DNA from: Thalassospira profundimaris
Lineage (GTDB): Bacteria; Pseudomonadota; Alphaproteobacteria; Rhodospirillales; Thalassospiraceae
Direction of reading: 5' to 3'
DNA length: 64,000 nucleotides
Assembly: GCF_003326675.1 (NCBI RefSeq)
Contig: NZ_JPWF01000005.1
Span: forward strand, 271,083 to 335,082
The notes under the pieces were generated by a model that saw nothing but the letters and a program-made list of their open reading frames with translations, did no database searches and was not told the origin of the DNA. Positions 46,434 to 55,237 of the stretch are shown here, piece after piece (positions within the stretch are counted from its first letter, which is position 1; every line of letters starts with the position of its first letter). The position numbers and the translations under genes were made by a program.

Positions 46434-47966
46434 ATGCAGCCCATTCTAGAAGTTCACGACATTCATAAATCATTTGGCCCGGTGCAGGCCCTTCGCGGGG
46501 TGAAACTGTCGCTTATGCCCGGTGAGGTCCATGCCCTGATGGGGGAAAATGGTGCCGGAAAATCCACTTTGATGAATATCCTTAGTGGTGTGTTTCCACC
46601 GGATCAGGGGCGTATCCATTTTAAAGGACGCGATATTGTTCTGCCCAATCCGGCCAAGGCGCAGGCGCATGGCATCGGTCTGGTGCATCAGGAAATTGCC
46701 CTGTGCCCCGATATCTCGGTCGCTGAAAACATCCTGATGGCAGCGACCAATGCGCGGACTTCGTTTTTAATGAATGATCGCGAATTGCGTGAACGCGCCA
46801 AAAAAGTTCTGGCCGATCTGGTACCCATTCCGGTTGATGAAAAGGTTGGCAACCTGCCTATTGCAAGCCAGCAGATCGTCGAAATTGCCAAGGCCCTGAC
46901 CCTTGATTGTGACGTTCTGATCTTTGACGAACCCACAGCCGCCCTGACCGATACCGAGGCCGAAGCCCTGTTTCGGATTATCGCGGATTTGAAGGCACGT
47001 AATATTGGCATTATCTATATCAGCCATCGCATGGCAGAGATTTTTGCCATATCCGATCGTATTACGGTGTTCCGGGACGGTACTTTCATCGACACGCTGA
47101 TGACGGTCGATACCAGTCCCGATGAAATCGCGACCAAGATGGTCGGGCGCGAAATTCTTAATCAGTTCCCGGCAAAAAATACGGAACAGGATCAGACAGC
47201 AACGCCGCTTATGTCTGTTCGCAATCTTTGTGATGACGGCATTTTGAACGATGTCAGTTTTGATCTGCGCAAAGGCGAGGTTCTTGGTCTTGGCGGGTTG
47301 ATCGGGGCCGGGCGAAGCGAGCTTGCCCATGCGATCTGTGGTTTAAGCCGCAAGATTTCCGGAACCATCAATATGCATGGCAAGCCTTTTGACATCGACA
47401 ATTATGCCGAAAGTATTCGAAACGGTCTGGTCTATCTTTCCGAAGATCGCAAAGGATCGGGTGTCTTTCTTGATCTGTCGATTGCGGCAAACATAACAGC
47501 CCTTGATCTTAGCCATGTCAGTTCAAAGGGATTTGTGCGTCAGCGGGCCGAAGAAAAGCGCGCCGAGGAACTGGGGCGGTTGTTGTCGCTGCGTTGCGCC
47601 CATGTCAGTCAGCCGGTTTCGGCCCTGAGTGGTGGCAATCAGCAGAAAGTGGCAATTGCCAAAATGCTGTCGGTCCATCCTGACATCATCATCTTTGATG
47701 AACCGACGCGCGGTGTTGATGTCGGCGCGAAAAGCGAGATTTACACTATTCTTCGCAACCTTGCCGCAGACGGGGTGGGTGTTCTGGTTATTTCATCCGA
47801 GATGCCCGAACTGATCGGCCTGTGCGACCGCATTCTGGTGCTTCACGAGGGCAAAATCGCAGGCGAAGTCGCGGGCGATCAGATGACCGAAGAAGAGATC
47901 ATGAAACTGGCATCCGGGCTTGCCTGTCAGAACGCCGCCTCGATGAAAAGGGAGATGGCGTCATGA
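46434..47966 (+). CDS. Sugar ABC transporter ATPase (two-domain, RbsA-like)
   Basis: 510 residues with two ATPase halves. The first has Walker A GENGAGKST and DEPTAALTDTEAE; the second has the signature LSGGNQQKV and DEPTRGVDVGAKSE but a degenerate Walker A (LIGAGRSEL), as in RbsA/XylG. The start at 46434 (MQPILEVHDIHKSF) is chosen by homology; the ribosome-binding site is weak. ATGA overlap with the permease. Confidence 0.93.
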   Translation: MQPILEVHDIHKSFGPVQALRGVKLSLMPGEVHALMGENGAGKSTLMNILSGVFPPDQGRIHFKGRDIVLPNPAKAQAHGIGLVHQEIALCPDISVAENILMAATNARTSFLMNDRELRERAKKVLADLVPIPVDEKVGNLPIASQQIVEIAKALTLDCDVLIFDEPTAALTDTEAEALFRIIADLKARNIGIIYISHRMAEIFAISDRITVFRDGTFIDTLMTVDTSPDEIATKMVGREILNQFPAKNTEQDQTATPLMSVRNLCDDGILNDVSFDLRKGEVLGLGGLIGAGRSELAHAICGLSRKISGTINMHGKPFDIDNYAESIRNGLVYLSEDRKGSGVFLDLSIAANITALDLSHVSSKGFVRQRAEEKRAEELGRLLSLRCAHVSQPVSALSGGNQQKVAIAKMLSVHPDIIIFDEPTRGVDVGAKSEIYTILRNLAADGVGVLVISSEMPELIGLCDRILVLHEGKIAGEVAGDQMTEEEIMKLASGLACQNAASMKREMAS

Positions 47967-49018
47967 CATCGGTCAAAGCGTTCAAATCAGAAACCAAATC
48001 AAAAAACGAAACAGATAAAGTGGAGGCATCCCAGTTGGACAAGGGTATGCAAAACCGAATGTTGGGAATTTTCAAGGCCCGCGAAGCCGGACTTGTTGCC
48101 ATCATCCTGATCATCTGCATCGCCATGAGCTTTGCATCTCCTTATTTCCTGACCTGGCAGAATTTCCGCGCCATGCTGCTTTCCTTCTCGATCGAGGGGA
48201 TTGTAGTGGTGGGCATGACCATTCTGCTGATCGTTGGCGGAATTGATCTTTCTGTCGGCTCGGTCGTTTGTCTGGCAATGGTGATTGGCGGCAAGCTGTT
48301 CCTGATGGGGCTGGATCCCTGGTCGGCAAGTTTGATTGCCATTCTGGCCTGCGGGTTCATCGGCTTCCTGATGGGACAATGTGTCACCCGTATCGGGCTT
48401 CATTTCTTTATCGTTTCGCTGGCCTTCATGGTGGTTGCGCGTGGTCTTTCACTGTTGATCACCAAGGGTACGCCGCAGTCACTTTTCACCTTGCCGCCAA
48501 GTTTCAAGTTTATTGGTCAGGGCGATATCGCCGGGATGCCGTTTGTCATCATCCTGTTCTTTGTACTGGTTGTGTTTTTTGACCTGTTGCTTCGGCATTC
48601 AACGATCTTCCGCAAGGTCTATTACACCGGCAGCAACGAGAAAGCGGCACTGTTTTCCGGCATCAAAACCAAGCACATCAAAATCCTGTGCGCGACGCTT
48701 TGCGGGCTTTTGTCCGGTGTTGCAGGTGTTGTCTATATGGCGCGTTTTGGTGCTGCGACGCCGCAATTTGGTATCGGCATGGAACTGAGTGTGATTGCCG
48801 CAGCGGTGATTGGCGGGGCCAGCCTGAATGGTGGTTCGGGCACTATTTTTGGCGCGGTGCTTGGCGCGGCTTTGCTGTCGCTGGTGACGAGTTCCCTGAT
48901 CCTGCTTGATGTGCCGGTTTACTGGCAGGACATCATTCGCGGTCTGATCCTTCTGGTCGCGGTTTCAGCCGACCATCTTCTCAACCGTCGCAAACGCGGC
49001 GCATCGGCGAAATCGTAA
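47963..49018 (+). CDS. Sugar ABC transporter permease (RbsC-like)
   Basis: 351 residues with a 40-residue hydrophilic lead, then eight to ten helices and the family patterns LLIVGGIDLSVGSVV, YYTGSNEKAALFSGI and AAVIGGASLNGGSGTIFGA. It overlaps the ATPase stop by 4 bases. With the preceding genes it forms a complete importer. Confidence 0.93.
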   Translation: MTSVKAFKSETKSKNETDKVEASQLDKGMQNRMLGIFKAREAGLVAIILIICIAMSFASPYFLTWQNFRAMLLSFSIEGIVVVGMTILLIVGGIDLSVGSVVCLAMVIGGKLFLMGLDPWSASLIAILACGFIGFLMGQCVTRIGLHFFIVSLAFMVVARGLSLLITKGTPQSLFTLPPSFKFIGQGDIAGMPFVIILFFVLVVFFDLLLRHSTIFRKVYYTGSNEKAALFSGIKTKHIKILCATLCGLLSGVAGVVYMARFGAATPQFGIGMELSVIAAAVIGGASLNGGSGTIFGAVLGAALLSLVTSSLILLDVPVYWQDIIRGLILLVAVSADHLLNRRKRGASAKS

Positions 49019-49038
49019 TCGCGTCAGGAATAAAAAGA

Positions 49039-50001
49039 ATGACCAACAGTACAGAATTCGAGCGACTGCGACGTCTGCACAAGGTCCTGGTGATGTTTTA
49101 CGAACAGAACATTTCCCAGGCCAAAATTGCCGAACTGACCGGACTGTCGCACACAACAGTCAACCGGTTGGTGAAGGAAGGCCAGGAGCGTGGTCTGGTC
49201 GAGATCACGGTAAAGTCGCCCTTTGGCAATATGCTTGATCTCGGCGCCCTGATCGCCGAAATGGGCCGGATCGAAAATGCGATTGTGGTTCCGGAGGTCT
49301 CAACCGATCCCAAGATCACCATCAAATCAACAGCCGATGCCGCCGCAGCCGCACTATTCGAAAAACTCGAAGACGGTATGACGATTGCGATATCAGGCGG
49401 TGTCGGTGTTAGCGCAATCGTCGAGGCAATGAAGCCCAAGCGCAGCTATGACGTGACAGTTGTTCCCGGTACGGGCGGGGTGCAGGGCAAATATTATACC
49501 GACGTCAATCAGGTCTCGATGGCAATGGCCGAAAAGCTTGGTGGACGGGCGCTTCAACTGCATGCGCCGATTATTGCCGGTTCGCGTGAAGCCCGGGATA
49601 CCTTGCTTGATGAACGATCTATTCGTGATGTTTTTGACATCGCACGCAAGGCCGACATTGCGGTTATGGGTATCGGTTCCGTCCGCGCCAGTACGTCAAC
49701 ATACCTATCCCTTGATGACGATATCGATCGCGAAGAAGTCCTTGCCGCGGGGGCAAGCGGTGAATTGCTGGCCCATCTGATCAGCCAGGACGGAACCCCT
49801 TGCGCCTATGCGGGCAATGACCGCGTGGTTGCCCTTACCCTTGAAGAACTCCGTCAGATTCCACATCGCTTCGCCATTGCCAGCGGACAGCACAAGGCAG
49901 AACCGATTGCAGCAATTCTGCGCGGCGATTTCCTGACGACTTTGGCGATAGACGAGCAAACCGCCTATGCGGTCAGCGACATACTAAAAGGAGATGCCTG
50001 A
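49039..50001 (+). CDS. SorC-family sugar-responsive transcriptional regulator
   Basis: 320 residues: N-terminal HTH (ISQAKIAELTGLSHTTVNRL, about 25-44), then a sugar-phosphate-binding SorC domain (DGMTIAISGGVGVSAIVEAM, VVPGTGGVQG, DIAVMGIGS). It sits within the operon and probably binds the palindromes at 45124-45203, releasing them on binding a phosphorylated intermediate. Its stop overlaps the next start by one base. Confidence 0.9.
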   Translation: MTNSTEFERLRRLHKVLVMFYEQNISQAKIAELTGLSHTTVNRLVKEGQERGLVEITVKSPFGNMLDLGALIAEMGRIENAIVVPEVSTDPKITIKSTADAAAAALFEKLEDGMTIAISGGVGVSAIVEAMKPKRSYDVTVVPGTGGVQGKYYTDVNQVSMAMAEKLGGRALQLHAPIIAGSREARDTLLDERSIRDVFDIARKADIAVMGIGSVRASTSTYLSLDDDIDREEVLAAGASGELLAHLISQDGTPCAYAGNDRVVALTLEELRQIPHRFAIASGQHKAEPIAAILRGDFLTTLAIDEQTAYAVSDILKGDA

Positions 50002-50996
50002 TGGCACAGCTTATTCGTGAAATTGGAAAATCCGGTGTATCGGCATCTGCAATCGGACTTGGGACGTGGGCCATGGGGGGATGGATGTGGGGCGGTCACG
50101 ATGACGCCAATTCCATCAAGGCCATTCAGGCATCTATTGATGCGGGCATTACCCTGATCGATACCGCGCCGGCATATGGTCTTGGTCGTGCCGAGGAACT
50201 GGTTGGCAAAGCGATTGAAGGACGACGTGATCAGGTGGTGATCGCGACCAAATGCGGAATGGTTTGGGATACGGACAAGGGCAATTTCTTTGTCGACGAA
50301 CATGACAAGAAAATTCACCGATATCTTGGGGCTGAGTCCGTTCGTGCCGAACTTGAAACCAGCCTGAAGCGTCTTCGTACCGACTATATTGACCTTTACA
50401 TCACCCATTGGCAGGACCCGACAACACCGATTGCCGAAACCATGGGCGTACTTCTGGATCTGAAGCGGGAAGGCAAAATCCGTTCGATCGGGATCAGTAA
50501 TGTCAATGCTGAGGAGATGAAGCAATATCTTGCGGCAGGTCAGCTCGACAGCATTCAGGAATGCTACAATATGCTGGAACGCCAGCTTGAAGATGAGCTT
50601 GTGCCGCTATGTGTTGAAAATAACGTTGCGGTCCTGAGCTATTCGTCGATGGCGCTTGGCTTGTTGTCAGGCAAAATCGGCCCGGATCGCGTTTTCGAGG
50701 GTGATGACCTTCGTCGTGAAAACCCCAAATTCTCGGTCGAAAACCGCAAGCGCGTTGCAGATTTCATGAAGGTTCTGCACCCGATTGCCGAAACCCATAA
50801 TGTCGAACCCGGCCAGATCGTGATCGCGTGGACGATTGCACAAAAGGGGATCACCTTCTCGCTTTGCGGGGCGCGCAATGCCCAGCAGGCAGTGGAAAAT
50901 GCCAAGGCAGGCGAAATCGTTCTGGGGGCAGATGAACTTGCCATCATAGATCAGGCGATTTCGGCCCATCTTGGCCCGGTTGCCCGTGCTGCCTGA
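50001..50996 (+). CDS. Aldo/keto reductase
   Basis: 331 residues of the AKR family: GLGTWAMGGWMWGG, DTAPAYGLGRAEELVG (catalytic Asp and Tyr), TKCG (Lys) and YITHWQDP (His). NADPH-dependent reduction of a sugar or hydroxy-aldehyde, or the reverse reaction, is likely. Within the operon it may interconvert the sugar and its polyol. Substrate unknown. Confidence 0.88.
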   Translation: MAQLIREIGKSGVSASAIGLGTWAMGGWMWGGHDDANSIKAIQASIDAGITLIDTAPAYGLGRAEELVGKAIEGRRDQVVIATKCGMVWDTDKGNFFVDEHDKKIHRYLGAESVRAELETSLKRLRTDYIDLYITHWQDPTTPIAETMGVLLDLKREGKIRSIGISNVNAEEMKQYLAAGQLDSIQECYNMLERQLEDELVPLCVENNVAVLSYSSMALGLLSGKIGPDRVFEGDDLRRENPKFSVENRKRVADFMKVLHPIAETHNVEPGQIVIAWTIAQKGITFSLCGARNAQQAVENAKAGEIVLGADELAIIDQAISAHLGPVARAA

Positions 50997-51007
50997 TTGA
51001 TCATGTG

Positions 51008-52702
51008 ATGACACAAAATTCACAGGATAGAACAATCCCGAAACGGGCTACCGTTGTTGTGGTCGGGGGCGGGATCAACGGGATCAGTGTGTTCCGTGAT
51101 CTTGCCTTGCAGGGGATAGATGTTGTGTTGCTGGAACAGAGGGATTTCTGTTCCGGTGCCAGTGCTGCACTGTCACGCATGGTCCATGGCGGACTGCGCT
51201 ATCTGGAAAATGGCGAGTTCCGCCTTGTCCGGCAGTCTTTGCAGGAACGTGACTTCCTACTTCGCAATGCCCCGCACTATGTCTTTCCGTTGCCAACACT
51301 TGTGCCGATCTTTGATGCCTTCAACGGGTCGATGGCATCGCTGAAACGCTTCATCGGTTTGGGCAGTGGACCTTCCAGACGGTCTGCGGTGATGATCAAG
51401 ATCGGCTTGATGCTCTATGACTGGCTGTCGCGCAAAAGCCGCACGATGCCAGCCCATCAGTTTGTCTCGCGCACAAAGCTTCGTGCGATGGCCCCTGATC
51501 TTTCCAGGGATGCCAAATTCGGGGCGATTTACTATGACGCCTGGGTGAAATACCCCGAACGTCTTGGTGTCGAGATGATCCTTGATACGCAAGAAGCCTG
51601 CCCGAATGCCAGTGCGCATTCCTATGTTGGCGTTGAAAAAGTCGATGGTGGCGAACTTCATTGGCGCGACGCGTTAACAGGGGAACGTGGCACGATAACG
51701 CCGGATCTTGTGGTGAATGCGACGGGCGCGTGGGTTGATTTCACCAATCTTGCATTGTCAGGCGGGCGCGAAAACGACACGCCCCGATTTGTCCGCGGAA
51801 CCAAGGGTTCGCATCTGATGATCCGGAATGACCAACTGGCAAACGCCCTTGGCGACCAGATGGTCTATTACGAAAATGCCGACGGGCGGATTTGCATTGC
51901 CTTTAACTATCTTGGTGTGTCGCTGGTTGGCTCGACCGATATCCTGATTGATGATCCGGAACTTGCGCGCTGCGAGGAAAGTGAAAAGGACTACATGCTT
52001 GGCGCGCTGCGCTTTGTGTTCCCGGATATCAAGATTGCACGTGACGATATTGTGCATGTCTTTACCGGTGTTCGTCCCCTTCCTGTCAGTGACGCCGATG
52101 CAACCGGGCGGATCAGCCGCGATCATTCTCATCGTGAACAGGAAGCCAATGATAAGCGCGATTTCCCGGTCATTAGCCTGATTGGCGGAAAATGGACCAC
52201 CTTCCGGGTCTTTGGCGAAGAAATTGCCGATGTCATTTTGAAGCGTCTGGGGCGCAAACGCGTTTGCGATACCCGGCGTCTCAAGATCGGCGGTGGGCGT
52301 GATTTCCCGAATTCGGAAAGCGATCTTGATGATTGGATCGGTGCGGAACTGATTGATCTTTCTGTTGATCGTTCAACGCTTGAACGGCTTGCCGAACGAT
52401 ATGGCAGCAAGGCGCTTGATATCGCGCGGTTCTGTCAGATCGCGCCGGACGGGCCGCTGGCCGCGGCACAGACCTATTCCCGGCGCGAGATTGAATATCT
52501 GATCCTAAACGAAAAGGTCCGAAGCCTTTCCGACATCCTTTTGCGCCGCACCGGCATTGGTTTGGAAGGCGGAATTACCCAGAATTTGATCGAGGAAATC
52601 GGAGCGCTGATGTCAGGCGTTCTGGGCTGGTCAGAGACCGAACTTGATCATCACAAACAATTGCTGCGCGAAGAGCTCGGCAAAAAACACAGCATTGTCT
52701 GA
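51008..52702 (+). CDS. GlpD-like FAD-dependent polyol-phosphate dehydrogenase
   Basis: 564 residues: N-terminal FAD-binding VVVVGGGINGISVFRDLAL, RMVHGGLRYLENGEFRLV, TGVRPLPVSDA and SLIGGKWTTFR are all hallmarks of glycerol-3-phosphate dehydrogenase (GlpD) and erythritol-phosphate dehydrogenase (EryB). It should oxidise a polyol phosphate at the membrane and feed electrons to ubiquinone. The ATG at 51008 follows a GTG one codon upstream; neither has a strong ribosome-binding site. Confidence 0.85.
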   Translation: MTQNSQDRTIPKRATVVVVGGGINGISVFRDLALQGIDVVLLEQRDFCSGASAALSRMVHGGLRYLENGEFRLVRQSLQERDFLLRNAPHYVFPLPTLVPIFDAFNGSMASLKRFIGLGSGPSRRSAVMIKIGLMLYDWLSRKSRTMPAHQFVSRTKLRAMAPDLSRDAKFGAIYYDAWVKYPERLGVEMILDTQEACPNASAHSYVGVEKVDGGELHWRDALTGERGTITPDLVVNATGAWVDFTNLALSGGRENDTPRFVRGTKGSHLMIRNDQLANALGDQMVYYENADGRICIAFNYLGVSLVGSTDILIDDPELARCEESEKDYMLGALRFVFPDIKIARDDIVHVFTGVRPLPVSDADATGRISRDHSHREQEANDKRDFPVISLIGGKWTTFRVFGEEIADVILKRLGRKRVCDTRRLKIGGGRDFPNSESDLDDWIGAELIDLSVDRSTLERLAERYGSKALDIARFCQIAPDGPLAAAQTYSRREIEYLILNEKVRSLSDILLRRTGIGLEGGITQNLIEEIGALMSGVLGWSETELDHHKQLLREELGKKHSIV

Positions 52703-52739
52703 ATGAAGATCCGGGAACGCCCCGGTCAGAGGAGGAAAC

Positions 52740-53588
52740 ATGTACGTATCAAAAAAAGTACGCCTTAACCGCTTGATGAAAAACGGTCGCTGCCTGGATG
52801 TGGCAATTGATCATGGCGTCTGCAACGAGCCGAGCTTTATGGTTGGCCTTGAAGATATCCAGTCCGTCGTCAACACACTGGTCGATGCACGTCCGGATGC
52901 CATTCAGATGAATTACGGGCAGTCCGATCTTTTGCAAACGCTTCCCGGCGAAAACCGTCCGGCATTGGTGATGCGCGTTGATATGGGCAACCCCTATAAC
53001 AAGGAACGCCACCGGTCGATGTGGGCAGTAATGCAGAATGAAAGCGATCCTATTCTGCCAGCGTTGCGGATGGACGCGGCCTGTGTCGTGGTCAATCTTT
53101 TCATGCTTCCGGATGAACCGGACCTGTTCCGTCAGTGTGTGCGCAATATCTCCAAGCTTGGCAATGATTGCGAAAAATATGGCATGCCATTGATGATCGA
53201 GCCGCTTGTCATGCAGCCCAATAGCGCGCGCGGCGGATATCTGGTTGATGGTGATACCGAAAAAGTCACCACACTTGTGCGGCTGGCACGTGAAATGGGT
53301 GCCGATATCATCAAGGCCGACCCGACCGACGATCCCGAAGATTTCCATCACGTAGTTCAGGCAGCACGCTGCCCGGTTCTGGTCCGCGGTGGTGGCAAGG
53401 CCGATCTTCGAACCGTATTTGATAACTCTGCGGCCCTGATGGCGCAGGGGGCGCATGGCATGGTTTACGGGCGTAATATCTATCAACATGACAACCCCAA
53501 GGCGGTCGTCGCGGCCCTGATGGCGATGATTCATGATGGCGCGGATGGTTCCAAGGCATGGGATATCTATTCCGGGTTCGAAGGCTAA
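52740..53588 (+). CDS. Class I aldolase of the DhnA/LsrF type
   Basis: 282 residues: LDVAIDHGVCNEPSF near the N-terminus, IEPLVMQPNSARGG, then ADIIKADPTDDPEDF with the likely Schiff-base lysine, and VLVRGGGKAD and GAHGMVYGRNIYQ for phosphate binding. The family covers archaeal-type fructose-bisphosphate aldolase and LsrF thiolase. Here it likely cleaves the ketose phosphate made by the preceding dehydrogenase. AGAGGAGG precedes the ATG. Confidence 0.83.
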   Translation: MYVSKKVRLNRLMKNGRCLDVAIDHGVCNEPSFMVGLEDIQSVVNTLVDARPDAIQMNYGQSDLLQTLPGENRPALVMRVDMGNPYNKERHRSMWAVMQNESDPILPALRMDAACVVVNLFMLPDEPDLFRQCVRNISKLGNDCEKYGMPLMIEPLVMQPNSARGGYLVDGDTEKVTTLVRLAREMGADIIKADPTDDPEDFHHVVQAARCPVLVRGGGKADLRTVFDNSAALMAQGAHGMVYGRNIYQHDNPKAVVAALMAMIHDGADGSKAWDIYSGFEG

Positions 53589-53592
53589 GACG

Positions 53593-55113
53593 ATGGCACG
53601 CTATTTTCTTGGAATTGATGCAGGCAACACGGTCGTAAAGACCGTGTTGTTTGACGCCAGCGGACATGAAATCGCTCATGCCGCGCGCGAGGCCGTTTCG
53701 CATTGCCCGGCACCGGGTTTTGTTGAACGTGATATCGATCAGATGCGCCGCGATCTTTTCGAAGTGGTTGCAAAGGTTATCGATAAATCCGGCATTGATA
53801 CTTCCGATATTGCTGCGATCGGTAGTGCCGGGCATGGAAACGGGCTTTATTTGCTCGGCGCAGGCGGCAAGGCTCTGTTGGGGGTTCAGTCGCTGGATAC
53901 CCGGGCCAACGCGTTGGTGGATCATCTTACGTCTGACGGGGTCGGTGACATCAGCTATCCGATTTCCGGACAGCGTCCATGGGTTTCACAAACGCCGACC
54001 CTGCTGGCATGGATCAAACGTGAACGTGCGGACATTTATGATGCCACCCGGGCGGTCTTGCTGTGCAAGGATATTGTGACGCATGCCCTTACCGGGGAAC
54101 TGGTTACGGACATCTCCGATATGGGCGGATGCGGCATGTTGCGCATGCCCGAGAATGTCTATGATGACGAATTGCTTGATGCATTTGGTATTCTTGATGC
54201 GCGTGACAAGCTTCCGCGTCTTGCCCATCCAAGCGAGATTGTCGGCCATGTGACGGCCGAAGTCGCGGCCAGGACCGGTTTGAAGACCGGCACGCCGGTT
54301 GTCGCCGGGTTCTTTGATGTGATCGCAAGTGCCCTTGGTTCGGGGGTGGCACGGCCGGGGCAGGCATCGATGATTGTCGGCACCTGGAGCATCAACCAGA
54401 TCATTCTCGAAAACATCGATTTCCAAAGCAAGAACGAGATTTTCATGTCTTCGGGCTATGCCGATGGTCGTTTCATGTCGATCGAAAGTTCGGCAACATC
54501 GGCGGTAAATCTTGAATGGCTGGTTCGGGAATATCTTGAACATGATGCCGAAGTCGCACAGGGGAAATCCCCGTTTGAACTTGCCAATGAACTGGTTGCC
54601 CAAAGCACCTTTGATCTAGATGGTCCCTATTACCATCCATATCTTTACGGGGCGCCCTGTAATGGTACGGCGCGTGCCGGCTTCTTCGGGGTTGGCGGAT
54701 GGCACGGGCGGGGCGATATGCTGCGCGCTATTTATGAAGGTGTGACCTTTGCCCATCTGCAGCATTTGCACAAACTGCGCGCAACCGGTGCCACATTTGA
54801 CAAGATCATTCTGTCTGGCGGTGGGGCACGCAGTCCGATCTGGCCACAAATCATCTCCGATATTCTGGAGCTGCCTTTGAGTGTCGCAAAATGCCAGGAA
54901 ACCGGTGCGTTGGGCGCTGCAATGGCCGCGGCTGTTGGTGTGGGCATGTATCATGGTTATGATCAGGCCGCTGATCACATGGTTTCGATGGACCGCCATT
55001 ACAGTCCGGATCCACAGGCTTCCGAGATTTATCGCAAACGTTTTGTGATGTGGCATGACCTGGAAAAGGCAATGTTGCCTTTCTGGTCACGCTTTGCTGC
55101 GGCGAATTCCTGA
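53593..55113 (+). CDS. FGGY-family sugar/polyol kinase
   Basis: 506 residues: N-terminal FLGIDAGNTVVKTVLFD (ATPase fold), GNGLYLLG, VAGFFDVIASALGSGV, and the FGGY C-terminal ILSGGGARSPIWPQIISDIL, TGALGAAMAAAVGVG. It phosphorylates the imported sugar or polyol. 4 bases after the aldolase. It resembles xylulose/erythritol kinases, but the substrate cannot be assigned. Confidence 0.9.
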   Translation: MARYFLGIDAGNTVVKTVLFDASGHEIAHAAREAVSHCPAPGFVERDIDQMRRDLFEVVAKVIDKSGIDTSDIAAIGSAGHGNGLYLLGAGGKALLGVQSLDTRANALVDHLTSDGVGDISYPISGQRPWVSQTPTLLAWIKRERADIYDATRAVLLCKDIVTHALTGELVTDISDMGGCGMLRMPENVYDDELLDAFGILDARDKLPRLAHPSEIVGHVTAEVAARTGLKTGTPVVAGFFDVIASALGSGVARPGQASMIVGTWSINQIILENIDFQSKNEIFMSSGYADGRFMSIESSATSAVNLEWLVREYLEHDAEVAQGKSPFELANELVAQSTFDLDGPYYHPYLYGAPCNGTARAGFFGVGGWHGRGDMLRAIYEGVTFAHLQHLHKLRATGATFDKIILSGGGARSPIWPQIISDILELPLSVAKCQETGALGAAMAAAVGVGMYHGYDQAADHMVSMDRHYSPDPQASEIYRKRFVMWHDLEKAMLPFWSRFAAANS

Positions 55114-55125
55114 TTTTAAACACAT

Positions 55126-55155
55126 CCCCCTGTTACGCTAAATTGTGACAGGGGG
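55126..55155. other. Hairpin after the kinase gene
   Basis: CCCCCTGTTAC and GTGACAGGGGG pair over 11 bp with one G-U and an 8-base loop. There is no T tract on the + strand; it may still end or stabilise the sugar operon transcript. Confidence 0.6.
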
Positions 55156-55237
55156 GCATTCCCGAAATACTGACAAATACATGCCCGGTTTATCGGGCAG
55201 ATGATTTGTCATGCCTGATCCCTTCCGGAGACAACAG

